Position numbers and translations under genes: made by a program. The notes beneath the pieces are model-generated. The model saw only the letters and a program-made list of their open reading frames with translations. It ran no database searches and was not told the origin of the DNA. Of a stretch of 64,000 nt of DNA, positions 33,607 through 45,000 are shown piece after piece. The DNA lies in contig OY754982.1 in NCBI GenBank assembly GCA_963576475.1, positions 8,068,458 to 8,132,457 of the forward strand, read 5' to 3'. Position 1 is the first letter of the stretch. The number at the start of each line of letters is the position of its first letter. The DNA is from Molanna angustata. Taxonomy: Eukaryota > Arthropoda > Insecta > Trichoptera > Molannidae.

Positions 33607-36494
33607 CCACGTTAATTTTTTATTTTATTTTTTTATTTTATTTTATATATTTCGGTAAACATACAGCAATACAAAACAAAAATCTTATACACATATAACC
33701 AAAAAATTAGCCAGCAAAGTTTACATAATATTACTATTAGCTCATGTACATTAAAAAGATAAATCATAAGAACTGAAACTAAAAGTGTAAAAGAAAAAAT
33801 TGAATGTTTTATGCTTGATTAATGGGAAAAGGAAAATGAGGACAGTAAGGGGGGGGGGGGCGCACGCACTACGATGACGCTCGAAGTAAAGAGTTTGTAA
33901 TGGAAGTCCTAAAATTTAAAAACGTATTATGAAACAAATCAATGTCGTTGAAACCGTTAAATGTATTACATGATCTGTATATAAAAGAGTTCTGAGCATA
34001 GTTGGTATCGCAGCCGGGAGGTCTGAAGGTATGGGCAGTTCTTGTAAGCCTTATTGGTACATGTACGGCCAGTTTACTCAACAAGAGGCTCGAATCTGCA
34101 ATATTGTTTGTAATCTTATATAAGAACATCATGTCGGCCAATGTGCGTCGGTTCTCTAAAGAAATTAGTCCATGATATTTAGCGGATTGGGTTGAGCTGT
34201 TGAATGCCTGTCTTTCTCGAAAATCTAAATGTTTGAGAAGTTTATTTTGTAGCTTCTCTATCCTATCTATATAAGTTATGTATCGTGGGTTCCACACAAC
34301 AGATGCGTATTCTAAACAGCTACGGACATAGGCATAATACAAAATCTTAATAGTTTTTGATGACTTAAAAGGTTTAGATACTCTTATGATAAAGTTCAAT
34401 TGTTTGTATGCTTTTTCCATAATTTTATCTACGTGACTTTTGAAAGTCATTTTTGAATCGAGTAACACTCCAAGGTCTCTTATTTCATGCTTTCTGCCAA
34501 GCGTTTTATTATTGATAGAGTAGTTTTCCAGAACAACATACTTAGAACGAGTAAAAGTGATAATGTTGCATTTATCAGTATTCAAAAACAAACTGTTTTT
34601 GGAGCAATATTCATATAAGCGGTTTAGGTCGGATTGTAAAGCTAGTGAATCATTTTGTGTACATATTTTTTTAAAAAATTTAATATCATCCGCATATACT
34701 ATAAAATTAGAAGAGGAAAAACAATTTGAGATATCGTTTATATATAATATAAAGAGAATAGGACCCAAATGAGAGCCCTGAGGCACTCCTGAACTGCACG
34801 TCCTAAATTCTGACCTAAAATTATTTATTGTCACTGCTTGTAGCCTGTGTTTGATGTATGAGGTTAACCATCTTAGTAAATTTCCATGTATACCATAAAC
34901 TTCAAGTTTGTGTATTAATATATCATGATTAATCTTATCGAACGCTTTCGAAAAGTCTGTATAGATTGCGTCAACACGCCCACCTGCTTTCATGGACGAC
35001 AGTATATATTCTGTATATTCTAACATGTTAGTTTCCACTGATCTCCCAGGGAAAAATCCATGTTGATTTGGTATAATGAATCGCTTAATTAAAGGTGTTA
35101 TTTGCTCAACCACAATTCTTTCCATAAGTTTACTAAATATAGAGAGCTTAGAAATTGGTCTATAGTTTTTTATATCATGTTTATCGCCGGCCTTATAAAT
35201 AGGCGTAACATAAGATCTCTTCCAATACGACGGAAAAACGCCTGTGTGGAAGGATAAATTGAAAAGATACGATAAAGGACTTGCCAGTTCAGAAGCACAG
35301 TTTCTTATGAATAAAGGTGGTATGCCATCTGGACCCGGGCCCTTACTCAAATCTAGGCTCTTCAATCTCTTCAAAACATCTGGTTCCGAGAACGTCACAC
35401 CACTTATATCCACCTCACCTGAGCAAACAACGTCAGGCATATCGGGTGTATTGACCGTAAACGCCGATTGAAAGAAATCACTAAAGAGATTACATATAAT
35501 ATTGATATCACTAGTTGTTAAATTGTTATAGAACATGTCACGAGGGTATGCAGAGTGTGGTTTATTTGATTTTATGTAAGTGTGCAGTCGTTTTGGGTTA
35601 GAGGCGATAGAAATTTCTATTTGACTGACATAGTTTTCGAAACATTCAGCTTGGAGGATCTTTTGTCTAGAGCGTAGTAAAGAAAATTCGTCGTAATAAA
35701 CTGGAGAACCTGTTTTTTTCCACTTCTTATGTGCCTTAAGTTTTTCTTTGATGACATTAATAAGAGGTTTAGTATACCATGATGGAAATTTATTAATACT
35801 TTGGATAAGCCTGGTTGGTATAAATTTAGAAATGCATTCGTTCAGAATTCTGTGGAAATCGTTCGTGGATTGTTCAATATCGCTACTAAACAAAGAATTC
35901 CAATCAATGCCAGACAAAAACTGTTTAATAGGTGCATAATCTGCCTTATGAAAGAGTTTTACTAATCTAGGACAGTTTTTAATAAAAATTTCACTATCTA
36001 CGGATAAAGTTATTAATAGGGGCTTGTGATGAATGTCCATGTGAATAAGTAGATCAGTACTCTCAGAAACACTACAAATAGTATTCGACAACACAAGGTC
36101 CAATATTCTACCGTTTATATTTGTGATGCCATTGTACTGTTTTAAATCACTATAAGAAATGAAATCCGCAATGAGAGAACCGACACAGTCACTGAAATAC
36201 GAAGGTGAAAAATAATTAAATTCATTGTTGTATATCCATGTTATATTGGATAAATTAAAATCACCTGTTATCACAAATGAGTCTTCGGAGTAGTTAATGA
36301 TTTCTTTAGAAGTGTTTTCTAAAAAAGTGTTAAGTTGACTTCTATAATTTTCACCTTGCGGCAAGTAAACACAGCAAAGGTTTATACGCACCTTTTGGTT
36401 CGGATGTTGAATAGTTACCCAAATATCCTCGCTACAACAAGACAAATCAGTATTAAGCCTTGCTGACAAGCTAGACTTCACTGCAATGAGCACA
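33605..36494 (-). mobile_element. 5'-truncated non-LTR retrotransposon nested in gypsy RNase H
   Basis: The minus strand encodes the end of an APE-type endonuclease (VYLPQGENYRSQLNTFL, VITGDFNLSNITW, then SDLKQYNGITNINGRILDLV) and a full RT (GPGPDGIPPLFIRN, YTDFSKAFDKINHDILIHKL, SSGVPQGSHLGPILFILYIN, VYADDIKFF), ending with stop at 33869. A 3' UTR and an A-rich TAAAATAAAA tail reach ~33610. It is Jockey-like in organisation. The RT appears intact, but the 5' end is lost and the element cuts gypsy RNase H between LRTDNK and LTWLNTAK. Because the junction is in frame, a ~1,120-codon chimeric frame results (37237-33869). Confidence 0.9.
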
Positions 36495-37140
36495 CCTTTA
36501 TTATCCGTACGTAGCTTAAACGATCGTCCTTCTAAATACGGACGGTATCTTTTAATGGCCCACACGGCCGCAAACGCTTCCTGCTCATTCGAATGCCATT
36601 TTTGTTCGGCCGGTGAAAAACGCATACTCGCATATGATATAACATCCCGTTCTCCGTCAGAGCGTGGATGATATAATACGGCCGCAATACCTAACTTACT
36701 CGCGTCTGTTTGTAAAATGAATTCGCGATTAAAATCGGGTCGTGACAATTTTAACGGTTGTGACATAGCCAACTTAATATTACGCATAGCGGTATCGGCT
36801 TGGCTATTCCACCGATACGGCCGATTAACTTTTAATAAATCGGTTAACGGAGCAGCAATCTCAGAGAATCGCGGTACATACTCTCGTAACCAATTACACA
36901 GTCCTAAGAAGCCACGTAGTTCTTTACGAGTTCGCGGAGCTGGTGCAGAGAAAATCTCCTTGCAATGAGACATTTGAGGATAATTTCCTTCCGCAGTAAC
37001 AACATGTCCCAAATACTCTATTTCTGACGTGGCTAATTTACATTTATCAGGCGAGCATCTCAACCCGAACTGATCTAACCTTTCAAAAACCAGTCTTAAG
37101 TGATGAAGATGACTCTCCCAGTCAGAAGAATAGATTACAA
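36495..37140 (-). pseudogene. Gypsy pol, middle part: RT thumb and RNase H start
   Basis: Continues the preceding frame after the frameshift with SSDWESHLHHLRLVFERL, EYLGHVVTAEG, RGFLGLCNWLREYVPRF, then the RNase H start (LQTDASKLGIAAVLYHP; SNEQEAFAAVWAIKRYRPYL). It stops at LRTDNK, where another retrotransposon is inserted. The two open frames fuse without a stop. Confidence 0.85.
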
Positions 37141-38909
37141 TAATAACCGGCAAGAACCTGCTGACACATCGCTTTCTGAAAGCAGCTCGGGGCTCCCTTA
37201 AGTCCGAAGGGCATAACCTTAAATTGATATAACGCACCGTCAGGAGTAGAAAATGCCGTATATGGTTTAGAAGCAGGATCGAGAGGCACTTGCCAATACC
37301 CCTTTGTTAAATCTAACGTGGAAAATATCTTTGCGTTTCCGAGATCCTTTAATGTTTCGTGGATGACCGGTAAAGTGGAGACCTCGCCCTCAGTGACGTC
37401 ATTTAACCGACGGAAGTCTACACAGATACGATAATCATTATCTCCCTTTTTCGGAGCCATCACGATAGGAAAACAATACGGAGATCTACTCGCTTCGATT
37501 ACGTCATCAGTTAACATTTCTTCGATTTGTTTATGTAAATTACGTTTCTTAGCGTCTGATAAACGGTACGGTGGGATACGAATGGGTGTCTCATCTTTCA
37601 GCCGGATAACGTGCGGCTGCAAGCGAGCAGGGCCTACATATGGGGTAAATAAAGCATTAAATTCTCGCAATATTTTATGTAATTCATTTTTTTTCGCATT
37701 AGATAAGTCGTTCGTAATATTTGGTAACTGTACGTTAGTTAAATTTGGTTGACGCTTCGTCGAATGAAAATATGCCGTAATCCTTTCCTTCTTGCCAAAA
37801 TACAATGCTCCACGAATAAAATCAATCACGCCGTGTTCCGCTATTAGCCAATCTATACCTAATATTACGTCATCTCGTAGGCCGTCGACTACTAAAAATT
37901 CATTTTTCATCCTAACGTCTGCTATCGAGCAGTCTATTTCCGCTTTCGCTACTACCGTCATTTTGGCCGAAGCATGTGCAAGATTTAAACTCTTTACATC
38001 ACAAAATTTTCTTCTATACTCGTGTACTAAATCTGCACGAATTAAACTGTGAGAGGCGGCAGAGTCTACTAACGCTACATAGAGACGATCCTCGATCGTC
38101 ACGCTTATCCGTGGGAGGCTAACTTTACCAATCGCACATACACCGTCTACTTTATGTTCTAGTTCGCAAATTCCGTCACTGTACTCCTCTTCGTACCTAC
38201 TCATCATTTTCGCCATCTCATTACTACCCAGCGCAACTACTGTCGTACCTAATTCGTGATCCGGCGCGACAACCGGTTTCCTCTCTTCGAACTCCTCTGA
38301 CGCAACTACCAGCTTCTCATCATCCGACGTACCTGACGCAACTATCAACTCCCTATCGTTCAACATATCTACCAACTCGACCTCCGACGCGAATTTCGAA
38401 CTATCTCGTATGTAACCTGCCTTCTCATTATTATCCTCCACGGTTTCAATACTCTCCTCATCATCTTCTCTATGCACATCAGCCTCTACCACCATCTCAG
38501 TAAAACCTACAGAGTTTTGATCGCCTTTTTCTACCATTACTTCATCAACAGATTCAATCTTTTCATTATTAGCCTCCACGGTCTCAATGCAATCCTCGTC
38601 ATCATCCTCTCTATGCACGTCAGCCTCTACCAACATCACCGTAAAACCTACAGATCTTTGATCGTCTTTTTCTAAAACTACTTCATCAACAGACTCAATC
38701 ATATTAATAGCCTCCCGTGAGGTAGAAAAATTTTCTATAACATTCTCATTATCAGTACAGGGCGCCAGTTCCACGTTTGTTAACCTGGTGGAACGCAGGT
38801 TTAATTTCTTCGGGAGCCCGCGACAGGTCGAGGTCCGTAATTTGTGTTCCTGTCGGGGCGGCGAGCGTTTCCCGATTTCGATGCGATAAACTCGTTTCTT
38901 TCCACGCAA
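37122..38909 (-). pseudogene. Gypsy pol, N-terminal part: acidic repeats, protease, RT (broken)
   Basis: The frame lacks an ATG at its start and begins 32 bases inside the 5' LTR. It encodes ~230 residues of acidic sequence with two ~47-residue tandem repeats (VEADVHREDD in each), a retropepsin-like segment (YVALVDSAASHSLI, then VILGIDWL), and RT from HVIRLKDETPIRIPPYRLS through VDFRRLNDVT and MPFGLKGAPSCFQKAM. It ends at a frameshift immediately before the place where the catalytic Y-x-D-D box belongs; that box is missing. No CCHC zinc knuckle or typical gag is seen. Confidence 0.88.
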
Positions 38910-38941
38910 TCTTTATTAAAATGACGACCAGGAAATCAAAC

Positions 38942-40621
38942 TGAAACTAAAAATACATACAAAATCAATCCGAGAATATGTATCGACCGTAGTATGTTCA
39001 CGTTATATTAAATTGAATTACATTATTAAGTAAATGACTTAAAAGGAAAAAACACTCTTTTCTGGAAATCCTTGAACCGCAACACATATTTGCATCTTAT
39101 TTTATCATAAAATTATTATCACATTTCATAATATTGAAGCTTGTTTAGCTTGTTTCTAGGAAGACGAATTTAATTTTATTTAAATTATAATAATTAAAGC
39201 ACTTTTGACGTTTTTAATGAATAGAACAAGAATAAAATTCATTATAAGCAATGTTACAGAACACAGGTAAGGTAAACCACCGTAAACGGAAAATTGAAAA
39301 TTCTCATAAAATATGAAAATGGAAAAATCACCCTTATTATCTATGGTTCTTCCAGTGTCAAAGCGTTCTGTAAACAAAAGCCATAAAGCTAAAAATTGCA
39401 ATGTAAGTGCATTTTAACATTGAGAAACTATGTTATCGCATATAACAAAGAAGAGCGTTGATAAAGGTGTTTACATGCCGGCTAGTCAATACAATAATTA
39501 AATATGGTGGAGACGAAAGAATGTGTTGAGCGTATAAAATAAAACAATGCTTAAATTGACAGAAATACACGCGTAATAGTAATTATCGGTTAATAAAAAT
39601 TGCTGTAAAATTAAAAAGAAAATAAATTAGAAAAACCAGTGATGACGGCCGCTGAAAAGAATTATTAAATACAGGAAATACACGTGGAACAGAGAATAAT
39701 AGTGCTGAAAAGAATAATCAAATACATGAAATGCACGTGTAATATTGATGACAATTTTGCTAAAATGAATTACGAAACGAAACGTTCAGGGCAAAGAAAA
39801 CAAATAATAATAAATCAGAAAGATCTTACCAACCGCTGCTCTCGTTCCGGGTCTATAGATGAAACACTTACACTACATAATATCACTTTTTATTAATTGA
39901 AAATAACTTAAAACTATCTTAAATTCACCCCTCGTTGGATATATGGACCTGAAACACACTTATTCACTATTATACGATTATTTAAGTTATGTTTATTCTT
40001 AAAAGTTATTTTTAATAGTAACTTAAACTATCTTAAATTCACCCCTCGTTGGTTATGTATGGACCTGAAACACACTTATGCACTACCATGCAAATATGAA
40101 ATTTAATGCTGAGCTTCAAGCAGACGCCTCGCAGAGATAAGATTTTCTCTTTCAACGTTCGCGGTCTACGTTTGTTTTTTAAAAAATATATATAAGTTAT
40201 CTTTCGTACGCGTGAGTTAAAATTCGTCTATCCCGACCAAGCGTCCACTCAAATACTGATTCAAACCAGCTATCGCGTCCACCGCTGGAGACGGGGGGGG
40301 GGGAGGAGCTACCCCACCGCGCGGCGGGGCGCGTTCTACCATCTACCAATAGGAAGCCTCCATTTCACCTACCAAGTTAGAAAGTATAAAGTTCCAGGAA
40401 TATGCATTGAATATAAAATTATTAGAAATGACATATTTACAAAATATAAGCATTGTTTAAACACATTAAGGACCCAAAGACCCGTTAATATGATAAAACC
40501 ATTATAAGAGAAAGTTTTCCAAGAATCAAGGTATTTTGTTGAAACAAAATAATAGATGTCTGGCTTCTATGCTACCATAACCCATGGTAATATTTTGATC
40601 ATAATACCTATGTATATATCA
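38942..40621 (-). repeat. 5' LTR of the gypsy element
   Basis: 1,680 bp, differing from the 3' LTR at two substitutions (near 39083 and 39747) and one G in a homopolymer. Element transcription would begin here and run leftwards. Confidence 0.92.
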
Positions 40622-40640
40622 ACTACATAAAATACACTAG

Positions 40641-40811
40641 GCTCCCGAGTTAAATTGAAAACGCTGTTTGGTATCGCCATTTTTTGTATGGGATTTGACG
40701 TTTGTTGTAGAATTTTTTTCTACAACAACGGACAACTGCGTCGAATCCCATACAAAATGAAATATTAGAGCTTGGCGATAACGAACAGCGTTTTCAATTT
40801 GACTCAGGGGC
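40641..40811. repeat. Foldback, copy 2
   Basis: Same family as 18197-18380: arms AATTGAAAACGCTGTT and AACAGCGTTTTCAATT around a TAGAATTTTTTTCTA loop. Starts about 20 bp outside the gypsy 5' LTR. Confidence 0.85.
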
Positions 40812-41330
40812 TTGACACCAAACGCCGAACGCGGTCCGGAGACTTGGAGGGCTACGCGAGTCATCTCCGGTCAGCACCCAGCGTCGATGTACAGTGGGGT
40901 GGGGGAGACGTGAGGCGTCCGTCCCAATAGGTCGCCTCCCCTGAACAATTGTCGAATGTTGGACCGGGTAAGAAAAACTTGAACCACTTACCCAGAGGAC
41001 GTGGTAATCACGCCTAGATCGCCTGTCGATGGGGACGCGTAGTCCTTGTTATTCCACGTGTTGGTGACGTCCTCTGTCGCCTGGGTTGGTCCGTTTGCAC
41101 TCACCAAGTGCATGCAACACAGTTAAAGAATTTATTAAACGCAGAAAACACCCTAGGATGGTGGATGACCTCACTGGCAAAACATAGTCGAGAGGATTCT
41201 TTGTGATTGCCCCTGACAGGGAACTTTACCAAAGTTCGTCAAGGCCTCCACGGTTCAGCCAAAGGGACAGTCCTTGGGAAAACCCAGATATGCTGCACCA
41301 GAATGGCTAGGTCAATATTATGTAACAGTC
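40812..41330. other. GC-rich block of unknown origin
   Basis: About 500 bp with a much higher GC content than its surroundings (for example GTGGGGTGGGGGAGACGTGA, GGTCGCCTCCCCTGAACAA). No long open frame and no recognised domain. It could be a 5' UTR fragment of a retroelement or a host CpG-rich promoter piece upstream of DNase II. Confidence 0.4.
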
Positions 41331-42079
41331 AATATTTTTTTATTTAAATTTACCGGCGTCTAATATACTAGATTTAGTACTCCGTGCAAAAAGTGAGTCA
41401 TGAAATATCGCGCGTTTGACGTTTTGGTTGGCAACATATTTCAGTTTTCCTTACATTTCAACACATCCTAGATAACTGTTCTCTAAACCTTAATAAGTGT
41501 TTTTTTCGACAAATAAATCCGAAGATAATTCACTAGTCGTTATTCTCCATAGAAAAATGATGTGGTCTGCCAACCAAAACGTCAAAAATCCCCCGGAAAA
41601 ATGCTTCACTTCGATACATACAAAATTTGCTAACTACGACATTTAGTATATTATAATAAAAATCTATGATCATATTTGAATATTTATACGGTCCTTTACT
41701 ATTTCATCTATGGCGTTACTTGTCAATTTGACAATGTCAATGAGAATGGCGTAAATGGCGTTACTTGTCAATTGACATTATACGCCAAATTTCGTCTTCC
41801 GAATCCGACGCATTTATTATTGGTTTAAAAATTTCATTAATGTTGAGCGAAAATGATTTTTTAGATGACAGCTTTGATACTGGCCAAGTGGCCATATCTA
41901 TGAGTTTTCGTGTGAACATAAGATTATTAAATGAGTCATTTTTGTGGTTGTGTTCGACGCTTATTATTATTATAGATATTTGTCAAACAACTTATTATCG
42001 ATAGATGTTTACATAATAATCGTTCCTTTGTTTATCAAACTTGTAACGGTAGCTTAAGCTACTAATATCATATTTAATA
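41331..42079 (+). promoter_or_regulatory. Proximal upstream region of DNase II
   Basis: Contains an inverted pair TTGACGTTTTGGTTGGCA (~41408) / GCCAACCAAAACGTCAA (~41569) and a local direct duplication of TGGCGTTACTTGTCAATT (41711 and 41756) adjacent to TGTCAA motifs. No TATA box identified with confidence. Its role as a promoter follows from position only. Confidence 0.35.
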
Positions 42080-45000
42080 ATGAGTTCCATCAAAGCGGTT
42101 GTGTTGGTGTTTATTGTTATTGTTGGCTTTGTTTTAGCATATAAAGTTAAAAATAACGATGTAGCATGTAGAGACGAAAACAACAATTTTGTTGATTGGT
42201 AATTATATTTGTGCTATTTTCATATCTCTATTTACAATATATTTTATCAATATGTGTTCTACAGCAAAAAAATTGTTAGTGAAAACAAAAATATAAGATA
42301 AAAAAGACTTATTATTAAAAAAGGCTACCAAAAAGGCTTCCAGTCAGTTGTGACAGTTGTAGAAATTTTCCAGAAAGTAGAATTGTAGATTTGACTTTAA
42401 TATGCCTTGTTGAGAATCTTCTTAATTGTTATATTAAGGCGATGGGAGAGACTCCAATGTAATTTTTGGATGCTCATTATGCCATACTCTTAAAATTTAC
42501 GTCTTCAACAGTAAATATATCATGCTTTCATTATTTGTCCGATACACTTTTTTTTATTTTACATACTTTTTTCTTAATATTTTCAATAATATCTGATTTC
42601 TCCAATTTATTATCTGTAACTCAAAACTTATGTGGCTTAGAAACATCAATGTTTTTTTAAATCATAGGTTCTTATTTTATAAAATCTATTTTGTAAAATC
42701 AAATAAACTATAATATTTTATAATTCTAAAAAGGATCAATTTTTTTACACTAACTTAACGCACACAATTGTAATATTTAAAAACGTACATTGTCATGTAA
42801 TAGTTTCAAAACTTCCATTTCTATTATTTTAGTCCCGCTTACATTGCCTTACCCTGCGCCATAATATTATAACATAGATCTCTACATAGATTATAATTCA
42901 AAATTAGAACATATTATATGGATGCCCACATAACAACTCATCAATTATAATAGGGAAAAATATGACGTTGGAAGCTAGGGGTGATAATGCTCCTCTGCGT
43001 AGTATCTGCCCGATATCGAATGCCATTTATTTATTTTAATTTTCAAGGGATGACGATTTAAATATTTTTTGACATGTTTAACATTTAAAAAAAATAAATT
43101 TATACATGTTTTTGTTTTTGCAGGTTTTACCTTTATAAGCTACCAAAAAATAAGTTTGGCAAGACAAAAAATGTACAAGTCGGTAGTGCTTACATGTTCA
43201 TTACTCCCGATACACTTAAGAAAGGATGGACTTTGTCCACTAAATCCATTAATGATTCTTCTTCTATGCCCGGTCTTACTTTGAATACTCTGTATCAGGT
43301 AATTATTTTATCCATCCCCATCATTAATGCTACAGTCTGCTGTGGACCCTGGCCTCTTCCAGAAATGGTTCCCATCCTTCCCTGACGACCGTCAGTCTTC
43401 TCTTATTTTAATTATTACATATTTTTTAATAAAAAAAATATTGCATGATGCAAATGCAAAGACTTTCAAGACTTATTATTAAGTTTGAACAGGTTGATAT
43501 CTTCACGTGGACAGGTGGAAAGCGACAGTGGATACTAGGGTGTATAGGGGCGCGGAGCTGGAAACAGACCATTACTTGGTGATATCCAAAATTGATCTGT
43601 TCACCGGTTGGCGCTCAAAAACCCACCGTAGTGATCCACCGAAGCGAACCAAAGTGGAAAGGCTGCAAGATGAGAATGTAAGAAAACAATATGTGAAAGA
43701 TATCGCAAGCAAACTTCTTTTAGCTATAGACAGTAAAGGAATCATCGAAGAAGCATGGACGACCTTGAAAGAGACCGTATGTAAGACAGCAGAGAGAGTT
43801 TGTGGTGTTGCTAAAAGAGGCGGAAAGAAAGGCGACGCATGGTGGAATGAGAGAGTAAAGTTTGTTGTGGGTGAGAAGAAAAAAGCATGGATGGCATTAA
43901 TAGCAGCGAAAGGATCTAACAGTGAAGAAAGAGCAAAAGAGAAGTATAAAGAATGTAAAAAAATGGTAAAAGATATTGTAAAAAGAGAAATAGATTTTCT
44001 GAAAGAGAAAGAAAGCCTGAAAATAGCCAATGACTTTCCTGGTAACATGAAAATGTTCTGGAAAGGCGTGGCGAAAAGAAAAAATGGAAGTGTCAAAGTA
44101 TCGCAAGGTATAAATGATAAAGATGGAAAATTAATTATGGATGAAGATGGCGTAAAAGAACGATGGAAAGAATACTTCAAGGAGCTGTATGATTGCGGTT
44201 TGAGTGGTGGCATGAATCAGAGAGCATGGCAAGTATACGAAGATGAAAAAGATGAAATTACGAAAGACGAAGTGTTTGAAGCAGTTAAACACGCGAAAGC
44301 GGGAAAAGCTGCTGGGTATGACAGTGTATCAGCTGAACTTATAAAGTATGGCGGCGATCAGATGTTGGTGTGGTGTCACTCTCTTTTCAACAAATGTTGG
44401 GAAGCAGGACGCACTCCTTCAGACTGGAGAAATGCAGTCGTGGTCCCCTTGTACAAAGGTAAAGGATCGAAGCTTGACTGCAAAAACTATAGAGCCATAA
44501 GTTTGCTAAGCTCAGTTGGTAAGATGTATGCAAGAATTTTGGATCAAAGAGTACGAAAGGTTACAGAAAGCAAGATATGGGATGTCCAAGGAGCGTTTGT
44601 GGGCGGCAGAGGATGTATAGACCAAATTTTTTCTCTGCGTATGGTTACAGAAAAGGTCCTGGATAAAAACCAGAAGCTTTTTTGTGCTTTTATAGACCTT
44701 GAAAAGGCCTATGATAAAGTCAACAGAGAAAAACTTTGGGATATATTGTCAGTGTACGGAGTGAAGAGCAAGCTGATACGCGCAATCGCGTCATTGTATG
44801 AGAATAGCGAGGCATGTGTTCGTGTCAACGACACAGTAACGTCGTGGTTCTCTATAAATAGTGGCGTAAGACAGGGGTGCGTGTTGTCACCATGGCTCTT
44901 CAATCTGTACATTGATTTCTGCATAAGAGCCCTAAGGGATGAAAATAAGGGTCTGAAACTGAGTACTGTAACAGTGCGTGATTTGATGTATGCAGACGAT

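Larger units (their letters stand above)
30301..40621 (-). mobile_element. Ty3/gypsy LTR retrotransposon, defective, with nested LINE
   Basis: Two nearly identical direct repeats (30301-31981 and 38942-40621) bound an internal region coding on the minus strand for protease, RT/RNase H and integrase in Ty3/gypsy order. LTRs begin TG and end CA in plus orientation; eight further bases (AATCAAAC) are also shared at the left edges. I found two substitutions and one G-run length difference between LTRs, so insertion is recent. No recognisable gag, no env. The RT lacks its catalytic box and RNase H is split by another retrotransposon. No convincing target-site duplication. It lies between the start codons of AOAH and DNase II. 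Confidence 0.92.

Noticed and set aside
30293..40625. Target-site duplication for the gypsy element
   Set aside because: Flanks just outside the TG...CA boundaries (AAAC and ACTA) do not match. Shifting boundaries to include the shared AATCAAAC gives only a near match of four bases, too weak to claim.
43572..44213. Long minus-strand frame of 213 codons
   Set aside because: Shadow of the RTE-like coding strand; Ser/Phe-rich composition expected from antisense of Lys/Glu-rich sequence.
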